Part shown: positions 1 to 8,670 of the stretch, one piece after another
How the letters are laid out: each line of letters begins with the position of its first letter
Numbering within the stretch: position 1 is the stretch's first letter
Assembly (NCBI GenBank): GCA_964567745.1
Contig: CAZMNY010000009.1
Coordinates: 1-64,000, forward strand
Direction of reading: 5' to 3'
DNA: 64,000 nucleotides
From: CAZMNY01 sp964567745
Lineage (GTDB): Bacteria; Planctomycetota; Planctomycetia; Pirellulales; Pirellulaceae
Position numbers and translations under genes: made by a program
Notes under the pieces: generated by a model
What the model was told of the DNA's origin: nothing
Databases searched by the model: none
What the model saw: only the letters and a program-made list of their open reading frames with translations

Positions 1-326
1 TCGCCATGCGCGACTTTCTCGATCAGAACAGCGATACCGAAGTCGTCCTGCTGCCACCGAAGAGTCCCAACATGAACGCCTACATGGAGCGATGGTTTCG
101 CAGTCTTAAATCCGAGTGCCTCGACCGGATGGTCTTCTTCGGACGAAAGTCACTGGAGAACGCCGTTCGCGAATACGTCGAGCATTACCACGCAGAACGG
201 AACCAACAGGGACTGGGCAATGAGTTGATTGAGCCAGTGGATGATACTGGTTCTGTTGCTGGCAGCATCGAGTGCCGCGAACGACTCGGTGGCATGCTGA
301 AGTACTACCACCGGCGAGCTGCCTGA
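1..326 (+). CDS. Transposase C-terminal part (integrase core), cut by window edge
   Basis: The reading frame is open to the left edge (first full codon at position 3), so only the C-terminal part of about 108 residues is visible. It reads as the end of a DDE/rve integrase-core transposase: the PPKSPNMNAYMERWFRSLK segment carries the usual (S/A)P..NA..ER..R.LK.E motif around the catalytic glutamate, followed by the N-AVREYVEHYHAERNQQGLG tail typical of IS3/IS481-like transposases. It would cut and join DNA at element ends. Whether the upstream half is intact cannot be seen, and I could not define a terminal inverted repeat after the stop. It adjoins a row of decayed genes, so it may itself be a remnant. 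Confidence 0.85.
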   Translation, partial: AMRDFLDQNSDTEVVLLPPKSPNMNAYMERWFRSLKSECLDRMVFFGRKSLENAVREYVEHYHAERNQQGLGNELIEPVDDTGSVAGSIECRERLGGMLKYYHRRAA

Positions 327-510
327 GGTTACTTCTCAACGACTGGAACATGCACGATCTGCGATGACGGTACGCGCTCACCGCGAAACGACGCCAATTC
401 CTCGTTCAGCGGCCGCTATCTCTGGCCGACGCACGGCCGAAATCGCGAACGATTTCTATTTCTAAAACCTGATTGTCAAAGAGCTTCGCGTTCGGTTCAG
501 TTTTTTGACC

Positions 511-696
511 CTACGGGGACATCGTCGTCGTCAGGTGTGCAATCGCTGGCAGTCCCGCGTTTTGATTGCTGCGGAGCCAACGCAGGAGCTGCTCAACTTC
601 GTCGCCGGAAATGGCACCGTCTTCAGAGATCCGTGTGCACAAGCTCAGTAGCTCGGCACCGATCCCGTCCTCGCATTGCTGCTTGGTGAGTCTCAT
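511..696 (-). pseudogene. Short ORF, probable truncated remnant with one DGxIS-type helical segment
   Basis: This 61-residue ORF contains SEDGAISGDEVEQLLRWL, a pattern I associate with a helical segment of larger planctomycete and proteobacterial proteins in which a second copy follows (DG.I...E...L...). Here the frame stops just after HLTTTMSP and no continuation is evident in the other frames downstream, so it looks like a truncated relic. The start at 696 has only a weak GAG-type ribosome site. It may alternatively be a genuine small hypothetical protein. Function unknown. Confidence 0.4.
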
Positions 697-816
697 GCTC
701 GGTTCTCATTTTGCCTTCAGCGTCGGTATGAGGTGGACCAAGTTGTTCGTACCGCCGGTCTGGCAGCGGCTTCCGCCTGGCCGCGGACCCTTTAGCCAAG
801 TAGGCGAAGGATCTGT

Positions 817-1569
817 TTAGCAGATTCTTTCAAAGGCTCCGTCAAACAAGTCACCAAGAAAAGAAATCAGGTAGTCTTGTTCCCCTTTCGCCGCAGACAC
901 CAATCCATAGATCCAGTGAGCGAACATCGCCAGCGACAAGCACATGTTAAGGATACCGACGACCGTACTGAGAAACGGGACGAAGATGACCGGTACTAGA
1001 ATAACGGAGAAGACAACGCCAAAGACAAACAGCCCTAACTATTGCCGTAGATGAAACGCAGCGAGCGACGACTTGGGGGAACTCTGCTGGTGCAACACAA
1101 ACGCAACGATCCAACCAACAAGCGTGAAATAGCTGATGATGGCGATCATCTTGCCATCCATTTGCATCTGAACTTTGTTCGACGTCGGCTTATGTTCCTT
1201 TTCCGTCGGCGCGATCTGAGTCACGGGTAGCGGTGCGGCAGTCACTGGCGCTAGTCGAATGTCATCCTCAGAAGGGTCGCTCGATGGGATCGTAGCGGAT
1301 CGATCCGTGTATTCTACCCTATCGACCTGCGGATTTGGGATGGTCAAGGGTTGGCTACAACAAGGGCTCTTGACTCGCTTACCGGCAAGTTCCGGTTTCG
1401 CTTTGAATGCCCTGCCGCATTGGCAGACAACCCGAATCGGGTCTGCGGCAGGCTTCAGATCAGGCACTTTTAGAGTTTGGCCGCACGACGGGCAATTCAC
1501 ACTTTTGCCCGCAAGTTCTTGTATCGCCTTAAACGCTGAGCCGCATGAGCAGGTAGCAACGAGGGTCAT
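817..1569 (-). pseudogene. Double zinc-ribbon, DUF4870-like membrane protein interrupted by an in-frame TAG
   Basis: Starting at the ATG at 1569 (MTLVATCSCG), the protein has two zinc-ribbon-like modules (CSCG...CPSCG, then CQCG...SPCCS), a polar linker and a membrane segment IIAIISYFTLVGWIVAFVL-like. The frame stops at TAG 1039-1041 inside FHLRQ. Reading on in the same frame gives LGLFVFGVVFSVILV, two more hydrophobic segments and a stop TAA at 817-819, which matches the usual FHLRQSLGL continuation of DUF4870/Tic20-like membrane proteins. A Ser codon TCG turned to TAG would explain it. The second zinc ribbon has also lost one cysteine (SPCC where CPxC is expected). Upstream in-frame ATGs up to 1671 exist but precede the conserved start. 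Likely a dead gene; a sequencing error is the alternative. Confidence 0.75.
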
Positions 1570-1736
1570 CTTTGGGGCTCCGTTGCAGCGGTCGAGTGCA
1601 CTCTGAGAGGCAAGCAACACGTACATTTTGAGCATCTGTGAATGGCATTCTAAAAGTGCGGCACCTGGCACCTGAATAGTGCAGCGCTAGGTTGGTTGCG
1701 GGAATGATAACAGGCCTTCCCGGTTTGGCCTAACGA

Positions 1737-1960
1737 CTAGTGATTGTCTTTCTTTCGTCGTCGTTGTTGGGCGTCCTTGAGCCGATGACTTTCGCCCTGG
1801 TTTCAAGGATGTGGCACCGATGAGTCAGTCGGTCGAGTGCGGCGGCGGTGAGTCGTTCGCTTCCCAAGACTTCGGTCCAGTTCTCGAAGGGAAGATTCGT
1901 GGTGATGATCATGCCCTGGCGCTCGTAGGCCGTGCTGATGATATCGAACAACAGTTCGTG
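1737..1960 (-). pseudogene. istB: IS21-type IstB ATPase C-terminal relic with frameshift
   Basis: The minus strand encodes HELLFDIISTAYERQ, TTNLPFENWTEVLGSERL and ALDRLTHRCHILET, the highly conserved C-terminal part of IstB, the AAA+ helper ATPase of IS21 transposition. After HILET the frame shifts near 1804: the family's GES(Y/H)RLKDAQ tail is found one frame over (GESHRLKDAQQRRRKKDNH) and ends at TAG 1737-1739. The Walker A region and most of the ATPase core are missing or scrambled upstream, where weak similarity may reach about 2080. No istA is visible. The element is inactive and marks an old IS21 insertion beside the WD40 cluster. Confidence 0.8.
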
Positions 1961-2348
1961 GCAGAATGATGCTCGATGGCGCGTCGCGAGGAGCTGTAAA
2001 ACCGAAGTCCGCGGCTTGACCGTCTTGGTCTGATTCAGCCGCTCGCGAAGTTGCCTGCAACCGCGTTGACGAGCGATGTGAAAACTGAGAGTGACCTTGA
2101 GCGAGTCGTTCACACTTCTAAATTGGCAACTTCTGGGGCCAGCCAATTGATGCCGCAAGAGACGAGCGCGGCCACCACCGGTCCTTGCCGCGTCGTTATC
2201 CGAGAGGAATCTCGACGGTTCAAGCCATTTCGCGAGTGCTTCCAACTGGTGAAGACCGTTCTCCGAATCAAGAACTGGACACTTGTCGCGGGACGGGCTT
2301 AGAATATCGACCCCACCTTCTACTCTCTCTCCCACGGAAGTCGCACCT
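1961..2348. other. Region upstream of the WD40 cluster, no clear gene
   Basis: About 390 bases between the IstB relic and the first giant WD40 gene. Overlapping short frames on both strands have no recognisable motif and look like decayed IS sequence. The promoter of the plus-strand cluster must lie here or further left, but I could not identify convincing -35/-10 elements. The in-frame ATG at 2283 upstream of the chosen start encodes no signal sequence and is probably not used. Confidence 0.4.
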
Positions 2349-5300
2349 ATGCGTACGACCCACGCCCGCTGCACCATCTTCCCAATTCTTGCCCTACTCA
2401 TCGGAAGCTCGACGCACGCGCAGGTCGCAGCGCCACGGCCGCTTGCCGGACACACAGGCGCTGTAAACGCCGCGGTCTACACGCCGGACCAGCGGCATGT
2501 GATCACGGTTGCGGCCGATCAGACGATTCGCATTTGGAAATCCGGCACTGGCGAAGAGCTTCGCGCTCTGTTGGGACACACCGGCCCCGTACTCAGTGTT
2601 GCCAGCAGCCCGGACAGTCTGTCGCTTGTCTCCGGAGCGGGCGACAACGCCCTGCGGATTTGGGATGTGCCGCGGGCCGATCCGTTGCGAGTTTTCGGGA
2701 CTCCCTCGTCAATCGTCCGGGACGTGACGATCAGCGCCAATGGTCAGTGGGCGGTCTCGGTCTCCGAGGACAAAGAGTGTCGTGTCTGGAGCCTCAAGGA
2801 CGGCAAGGTCGCGATGTTGCTCAAGGGCATGACGGAGCTTCCTTTGGCTGTTGCGGCGCGCGGCGACGGAAATCAAATCGCAAGCGGTGACGAATCCGGT
2901 GCGATCTGGAGTTGGGAAACGCTCGAAGGCGGCCTCGACGGTCGCGTCGAAGCGCATGTTGGAGGCGTTCGCGCGCTCTTGTTTCATCCCAACAACCAGC
3001 AACTCGTCTCTGCCGGCGACGATGGCATCGTCAAGGCTTGGCAACTTCCCTTAACAAGGCCACGTAACCTGGACGGACACAAATCTCCCATTCACAGCGC
3101 GGTCGTCACCAACAACGGCCAATTGGCGATCACCGGCGGCGATGAGGCAATCTTGGTGCACCGTTTGGCTGACGGCGTGCAGGTGCGAGAATTGAGCGGA
3201 GCGGACGGCTCCACCGAAGCGCTTGCGGTCAGCTTGAACAACGCCATCGCCGCCGCCGCTGGCAAGAAGGGCGTTGTGCAGTTTTGGAATCTGGCCGACG
3301 GTGCAGACCGGTTTCGGCTCAGGGGGCATGACCAGCCGATCCACGCCATCGCTTTCCATCCAGATAACGGACGTTTGGCAACGGCCGGAGCAGACGGCAC
3401 AATTCGTATCTGGCGACTCCCTGCCCCACCTGTGGCGCTCGCGGGGCATACAGTCGATGTCGTCGCAACGGACGTCAGCCGCAATGGTGCGACTGCGGTT
3501 ACGGCATCGGGCGACAAGAGCGTTCGCCTTTGGAATGCCGCCAACGGACAACCACTGCGGACACTCAGCGGACATGCGTTCGCGGTGAGCGACGTCGCAA
3601 TTCGAGGGGATAGCGCCCAAGTCGCTAGTGGCGACGCGTCTGGCGAGATTCGACTTTGGAACCTCGCTGACGGCGCGCCGCAAGGCGTGATTGGCGCCCA
3701 CGGCCGATCGCTTTACTCACTTGCTTACGGACCCAAAGGCGAACGCCTTGCATCGGTGGGACAGGACGGCTTGCTGAAAGTCTGGAAACTGCCCCTGCCA
3801 GCGCCAGTAGCGTTTGCCGGCAACGCCCAGGCCGTCACCTCGATCGCTGTTACGTCCGACAAGAAATTCGTCATCACCGGGAGCGCGGACAAGTCGATTC
3901 GTGTTTTTGACGCAGCAAACGGACAACAAGCCAGGTCGCTAGCCGACGTTCCGGAAGCGGTCGCGAGCCTTGCGCTCAGTTCGGACGACAAATTCGTCGC
4001 CGCCGGCGCAGTCAACGGCGTGATCAAGCTCTGGAAGACCGCGGACGGGTCGCCGTTCATGGGTTTCACGCCGCCCGTCGAGGGAGAGTTGCCGACGCCC
4101 TCAACACTCATCGGCCACGAGGGGAAAGTGGTCTCGCTTTGGCTGGACACGGAATCCAGACGCATCGTCTCAGCTGGAGCCGACGGAACGGTTCGTGTTT
4201 GGCGAGTCCCGGAAGCTCCGCAGCGAATTGCTGATAATGCCGGGGCCGCCTCAAAGTTTGTTGTCAGCGCCGATGGAAAACGATCGGCGACAGCGGCCGT
4301 CTTCGAAGGTAAACCCGCGGTGCTCATCCGTGATCTCGAAGCCGATGGGCAAATCCTAAAACGCCTGCTGGGGCATCAGGCATCGGTTACATCGCTCGCA
4401 TTTCAAAAAGACGGATCTCAATTGATATCCGGCACCGCCCAGGGCGAATGCGCCGTTTGGAACTTGAAGGAAAGCAAGTTTCCTTTGGTTCAAAACGTGA
4501 AACTATCGGCCTCCGTCTCGGCCGTCGCGCTCAGCGACGACGGGAAAGAACTCTTTGCAGCCGTTGGCAATTCCATCCACCACCATCAGGTCGCGGACGG
4601 GAAGGAGTCCCGCGTACTCACCGGGCATGGGGGAGCAGTGTCTTCGCTTGCGGTCGCGGGACCGATTCTGTTTTCGGGCGCCGCGGACAACACTGTCCGC
4701 GGATGGACGATCACCACCGGCGCCGCCGCTGGTCAAATGAATCATGGCGCCGCCGTTGTCGACATTGCCATCAGCCCCGATGGAAAGCAGATCGCATCCT
4801 GCGGCGCCGACAACGTCATTAAGCTCTGGACCGCCGCTGGCGGCGCTGCTGCGGGTGCGTTGACGGGGCACGCTAGTCCGATCGTGGCGGCAAGGTTCAG
4901 CCCCGATGGTTCTCGAGTCGCAAGCGTAGGAGGAGACGGCCTATGGTTCTGGGATACCGGGTCCGTGCGCCGTCTGGAGACAACCTCTCTTGCTCTCGCC
5001 AAGGCCAAGGGATTGGGATTCTCGGGCACCAAGGTATTCGTTGGCGCCGACGACGGAACGGTCCAGTCGCACACGACGAATCTGCAGCTGTTGGTCGAGG
5101 CTCACGAAGGCGGCGTGTTAGCCGCTGCGTTTCCCGCGGATGGAAAGGGCATCGCCACTTCCGGGGCCGACAAGACGCTCAAGCTCTGGAACCTGAGGGA
5201 TGGAAAACTGCTGACGACTTTCGCCGGCTCGGCCGACCTCATTCATGCCGTGTCGATGTCGTCCGATGGGAAACAAGTAATCGCCGGCGGTGCGGACAAG

Positions 5301-7859
5301 ATCCTGCGAATCTGGCAAGCGCCTGCAGCCCCATCCGCTCAACCAACGCCCCCGACCGAACAATGGGAATGGGCCTCGCCGATCAAGATGATCGACATTA
5401 CCGACACCAATGAAGATGTCGTTATCGCGACGGACGACAAGATCATTCGCGTTTGGGATCTGGCGTTGGGCAAAGAACGCGAGCGTCTGACGGTTCGCGC
5501 CGCGGATATCACGGCGCTGGTCAGTCGCAATGCGGACCAGATCGTTGTTGGCGGAGCCGATAACTCCGCCGACCTTCACGCGTCCGCGATTACGCACATT
5601 CAGTCACTCGCGGAAACCGCAGAGACGGCCATCGACGTCGCGTTCCATCCCGACGGGCAACGACTCGCGGTGGTCGGAACCGGCAATACACTGGACCTCT
5701 GGAAGATCGGCGAAGACGGCGCGATGACCAAGGCGAGCTCGCTCCCCGCCAATCCTGCGACATCGCCGGGCTGGACCGCTGCCCGACAAGCGAGCGTGTC
5801 GATACGCGGCGAGGGCGACATTGCAGCGTCACTCGACGCGGCGGGGCGAACGAATGTTTGGAACCTCGCCGACGGTAAACTCCTTTACTCGCTCGCTGCG
5901 CCGGCAACACCCGCAGCGGCGGCGGCTGCCGAGAAACCGCCTGAGCCAAACGGCGATTTGGCGTTTTCGGCGGATCAATCGAAACTTGTTGTGGCGCACG
6001 GAGTCACGGTGCGTCTTCACGATGCGGAATCTGGTCGAATGCTGCAGCAATGGCGCGAGGACGCTGCCGTCACCGCCGTCGCCGCCACGCCCGATGCGTC
6101 GCGTTTGGTCGTGGGTCGTTTGGGAGAGGTGAACAATGTCGACTTGAGAACCTTTTCATTGGAGCGTCTGATCGACGCCCATCAGGGGGCCGTGCGGAGC
6201 GTCGCATTCTCAGCCGACGGTGCCGCACTTCTCAGCGGCGGAGCCGACAAGGCGGTTCGACTTTGGAACACAGTGGAAGGAACACTACTGTTCAATTATG
6301 CGGGGAGCCAAGATGTTGTCGCCAGTGTTGCGATCTCGCGCGACGGAGCTCGAGTCGTAGCTGCAGGCGCGGACAAGGCGATTCGCGTGTGGCCCCGGAC
6401 TCCGCCAACTGAGGAAGGCAGCAAACCATCCGATCCTATCGAGCCGACGGCGGTGTTTGCATCCCCTGCCCCGGTTCGAAGTCTGAGCATCAGCCCCGAT
6501 AACTTGAAACTGGCCATCGCTTCCGACGATAAGATCCTTCGCGTTCTCGACCTCGCCGAAGGGTACGAGCTGGAGCGGTTTGCGAGGCATGAGACGCCAG
6601 CAACCTCAGTCTCTTTCTCCAGCGACAACAAGACATTGCTTTCGGTGAGCGAGAAAGCGGCTCGCGTTGACGGACTCTCGCTCGTGAAAGCGTTCCGCGC
6701 TAGCGAGACGCCGATTCAAGACATGACGCTCGCCAGCGCCGGGGCGCAGGTTGTGACCGCAGCAGGTGAAGGCGTCAAACAATGGACACTGGCGACAGGG
6801 GCTCTCGTCCGCATGTTCGAACAACCCCAACCGCCCTCCTCGAGCGACGAGGCGGTCGTTCCAGCCGTGCAGGAACCGAAACCTCCGACGCCGTACGTCG
6901 CCGTCGCGACTCGCGCCGACAACGCGCAGCTCGCCGCCGTCGACCACAAGAACAACTTGCTGATTTGGAATCCCGCCAACGGCCAAGTGATCGCGAACAA
7001 CAAATTGCCCACTCCGGTCAAACGGTTGGCGTATAGCCGCGATAATCAGAAACTCGTCGCGGTTGGCGAGGATGATCGGTTACGTTTCTACAACCCGGCC
7101 GACGCGGAACTCACCTACGAGTTGACATCGGACAAGCCGCTAAGGGGTATCGCTTTTTCTGCGGACAGCCGCACGGTGCTGACCGGCGGCGAGGCGTTGC
7201 GGGAATGGCGTTATGCATCCCCGACCGCAGTTCGGACGCTAACGGGTCATGGCGGACCAGTCCTTGGGGTCGCCTACAGCCCCTCCGGACGTTGGATCGC
7301 CTCCGCCAGCGCGGACCAGACAGTTCGAATCTGGGACGCCAATACCGGCGCTCAATCGAAGAGTCTCACGGGACATCAGAGCGCTGCGTACGCCATCGCA
7401 TTCAGTCCCGATGAATCGCTGCTAGTTTCGTGCGGGGCCGAGAAGGGCTTGCGAGTTTGGGACGTCCTAGGGGGACGCCAACTCAAACAGATCGCGATTG
7501 GCGACGATAGCCTCTATTCCGTGACCTTTCTTTCCGACGGGAAACGGATTGCCGCGGCGGGACTCGAACGCAAGATCTACATCGTCAACGTCCTGACCGG
7601 GGAACTGCAGACCACCATCAACAAGCATGACGATTATCTTTACCGAGTCGCCATTAACCAAAACGGCTCGCGAATGCTCTCCTGCGGCTACGGCGGCAAT
7701 ATTCTGCTCTGGAATACCGCGAACAACCAACTCTTGTTTGAAGCGAATGTCGGCAGCGTCGCCAACTTTGCCGATTTCGCTCCCGACGGCCAACGCATTG
7801 TCGTCGCGTCGGACGACGGCAAGGCCTATTTTGTCGACGTCCCGGCCAATGCAAGGTAG
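2349..7859 (+). CDS. Giant exported WD40-repeat protein (about 42 blades), first of three
   Basis: The protein of 1,836 residues starts with a Sec signal peptide (MRTTHARCTIFPILALLIG...THAQ), which is why I prefer the ATG at 2349 over 2283. The rest is almost entirely WD40-type repeats of about 42 residues, such as LAGHTGAVNAAVYTPDQR followed by ADQTIRIW. By eye I count 42 units, equal to six seven-bladed propellers. Several blades are degenerate, especially in the middle (about residues 1100-1250). No catalytic domain is seen, so a binding or scaffold role in the periplasm or on the surface is the reasonable inference. It is paralogous to the gene at 21037 over its whole length: both carry a distinctive blade 15 with a GK.A...RD strand and a short blade 18. 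The next gene begins 12 bases after the stop, so they are probably co-transcribed. Confidence 0.93.
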   Translation: MRTTHARCTIFPILALLIGSSTHAQVAAPRPLAGHTGAVNAAVYTPDQRHVITVAADQTIRIWKSGTGEELRALLGHTGPVLSVASSPDSLSLVSGAGDNALRIWDVPRADPLRVFGTPSSIVRDVTISANGQWAVSVSEDKECRVWSLKDGKVAMLLKGMTELPLAVAARGDGNQIASGDESGAIWSWETLEGGLDGRVEAHVGGVRALLFHPNNQQLVSAGDDGIVKAWQLPLTRPRNLDGHKSPIHSAVVTNNGQLAITGGDEAILVHRLADGVQVRELSGADGSTEALAVSLNNAIAAAAGKKGVVQFWNLADGADRFRLRGHDQPIHAIAFHPDNGRLATAGADGTIRIWRLPAPPVALAGHTVDVVATDVSRNGATAVTASGDKSVRLWNAANGQPLRTLSGHAFAVSDVAIRGDSAQVASGDASGEIRLWNLADGAPQGVIGAHGRSLYSLAYGPKGERLASVGQDGLLKVWKLPLPAPVAFAGNAQAVTSIAVTSDKKFVITGSADKSIRVFDAANGQQARSLADVPEAVASLALSSDDKFVAAGAVNGVIKLWKTADGSPFMGFTPPVEGELPTPSTLIGHEGKVVSLWLDTESRRIVSAGADGTVRVWRVPEAPQRIADNAGAASKFVVSADGKRSATAAVFEGKPAVLIRDLEADGQILKRLLGHQASVTSLAFQKDGSQLISGTAQGECAVWNLKESKFPLVQNVKLSASVSAVALSDDGKELFAAVGNSIHHHQVADGKESRVLTGHGGAVSSLAVAGPILFSGAADNTVRGWTITTGAAAGQMNHGAAVVDIAISPDGKQIASCGADNVIKLWTAAGGAAAGALTGHASPIVAARFSPDGSRVASVGGDGLWFWDTGSVRRLETTSLALAKAKGLGFSGTKVFVGADDGTVQSHTTNLQLLVEAHEGGVLAAAFPADGKGIATSGADKTLKLWNLRDGKLLTTFAGSADLIHAVSMSSDGKQVIAGGADKILRIWQAPAAPSAQPTPPTEQWEWASPIKMIDITDTNEDVVIATDDKIIRVWDLALGKERERLTVRAADITALVSRNADQIVVGGADNSADLHASAITHIQSLAETAETAIDVAFHPDGQRLAVVGTGNTLDLWKIGEDGAMTKASSLPANPATSPGWTAARQASVSIRGEGDIAASLDAAGRTNVWNLADGKLLYSLAAPATPAAAAAAEKPPEPNGDLAFSADQSKLVVAHGVTVRLHDAESGRMLQQWREDAAVTAVAATPDASRLVVGRLGEVNNVDLRTFSLERLIDAHQGAVRSVAFSADGAALLSGGADKAVRLWNTVEGTLLFNYAGSQDVVASVAISRDGARVVAAGADKAIRVWPRTPPTEEGSKPSDPIEPTAVFASPAPVRSLSISPDNLKLAIASDDKILRVLDLAEGYELERFARHETPATSVSFSSDNKTLLSVSEKAARVDGLSLVKAFRASETPIQDMTLASAGAQVVTAAGEGVKQWTLATGALVRMFEQPQPPSSSDEAVVPAVQEPKPPTPYVAVATRADNAQLAAVDHKNNLLIWNPANGQVIANNKLPTPVKRLAYSRDNQKLVAVGEDDRLRFYNPADAELTYELTSDKPLRGIAFSADSRTVLTGGEALREWRYASPTAVRTLTGHGGPVLGVAYSPSGRWIASASADQTVRIWDANTGAQSKSLTGHQSAAYAIAFSPDESLLVSCGAEKGLRVWDVLGGRQLKQIAIGDDSLYSVTFLSDGKRIAAAGLERKIYIVNVLTGELQTTINKHDDYLYRVAINQNGSRMLSCGYGGNILLWNTANNQLLFEANVGSVANFADFAPDGQRIVVASDDGKAYFVDVPANAR

Positions 7860-7871
7860 ACTCACCGTCCA

Positions 7872-8471
7872 ATGAGCGAATCGAACTATTCGTCGGTCAA
7901 TCGCACCGTCATCAAAAACACCGTCGCGGGGATTACCGCGATGCTTTTTCTGCTACCGATCCCGGGCCTGGCGGAAGAGCTTGCTTCGGGCTTGCGCGTG
8001 GGACAACATGCCAATCAGTTCCTGGTCAAGGACTGCACTGGCCCTGCGGCGGGCAAGACGCTTTGCTATTACTGCCGATACGCCGACCGCCCTGTCATCG
8101 CGCTTTTCGTTCGCGAGATCAGTGACGACATCGCGAACCTCGTGGGCAGAATTGATCGCGCGGTTTCGAGTCACGAAAAAGAACGGCTCGCCGCCTTTGT
8201 CGTGTTCGTTGGCAAAGACACGCCTGAGGCGGAGGCGCAATTGAAACGCTTGGCGAAGCGCCAACGTCTGCGTAATACGCCCTTGACGATCTATCGAGAA
8301 AGCCCGCAGAAGTTGGCGGACCTTTACCGCATCAACCCGGACGCCGCCGTCACCGCTCTGGTTTGGCAGGAGCGGCGCATCACAGTGAACCGTGCTTACC
8401 CAGCCTCGCAACTTTCGCGCACACAGGTGAGGGATTTTCTTAAGGCGGCCGAGTCGAGCTTGAAGCCCTGA
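7872..8471 (+). CDS. Exported thioredoxin-like protein with a CYYC motif
   Basis: A 199-residue protein with a hydrophobic export segment (about residues 16-34, AGITAMLFLLPIPGLA). It then has a thioredoxin-fold-like order: LRVGQHANQFLVKDC, a CYYC motif at residues 65-68 followed by DRPVIALFVRE, then strands AAFVVFVGK and NTPLTIY. The CxxC position just before the beta strand is that of redoxin/AhpC-TSA-like proteins, although CYYC is not the classical CGPC and the family assignment is loose. Likely role: thiol redox chemistry outside the cytoplasm, perhaps keeping the heme-binding CxxCH cysteines of the cluster's cytochromes reduced. That last point is inference from location only. It sits between the first WD40 gene and the DUF1501 gene. 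Confidence 0.7.
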   Translation: MSESNYSSVNRTVIKNTVAGITAMLFLLPIPGLAEELASGLRVGQHANQFLVKDCTGPAAGKTLCYYCRYADRPVIALFVREISDDIANLVGRIDRAVSSHEKERLAAFVVFVGKDTPEAEAQLKRLAKRQRLRNTPLTIYRESPQKLADLYRINPDAAVTALVWQERRITVNRAYPASQLSRTQVRDFLKAAESSLKP

Positions 8472-8486
8472 AACAGCATGCTGTTT
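8471..8486 (+). terminator. Perfect 16-bp palindrome at the stop codon, weak terminator or operator
   Basis: AAACAGCATGCTGTTT is a perfect palindrome starting on the last base of the TGA stop of the thioredoxin-like gene and followed by CTTCCC. As RNA it could form a 6-bp stem with a 4-base loop. The following tract is only partly T-rich, so termination would be weak; a dimeric-regulator binding site is equally possible. Confidence 0.4.
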
Positions 8487-8589
8487 CTTCCCGTTCGCAC
8501 GAATCCGTCCGCCCGCAAACGGCCTCAATAAAACGGGGAAAAATCGTGAAGATTTGTTTGTTCTGACAACGAATTCTAATAGACTTCTC

Positions 8590-8615
8590 ATTACATCAAA
8601 GTACGCCGATGTAAT
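8590..8615. promoter_or_regulatory. Inverted repeat ATTACATC-N10-GATGTAAT upstream of DUF1501 gene
   Basis: Two perfect 8-bp arms, ATTACATC and GATGTAAT, are separated by 10 bases in an AT-rich stretch of the 199-base gap before the DUF1501 start. The spacing of arm centres (18 bases) would suit a dimeric DNA-binding protein. There is no following T tract, so a terminator is unlikely. It suggests that the DUF1501 and downstream genes may have their own promoter and control. Confidence 0.4.
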
Positions 8616-8670
8616 TCTAGCAGACCCAAACCAGCACATTTCACTTTCATCTGGTCAACGGAGAGCACAG

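Noticed and set aside
8554..8670. Longer N-terminus for the DUF1501 protein
   Set aside because: The added residues precede a GGAG ribosome site and a clean Tat signal at 8671 and match nothing known in the family.
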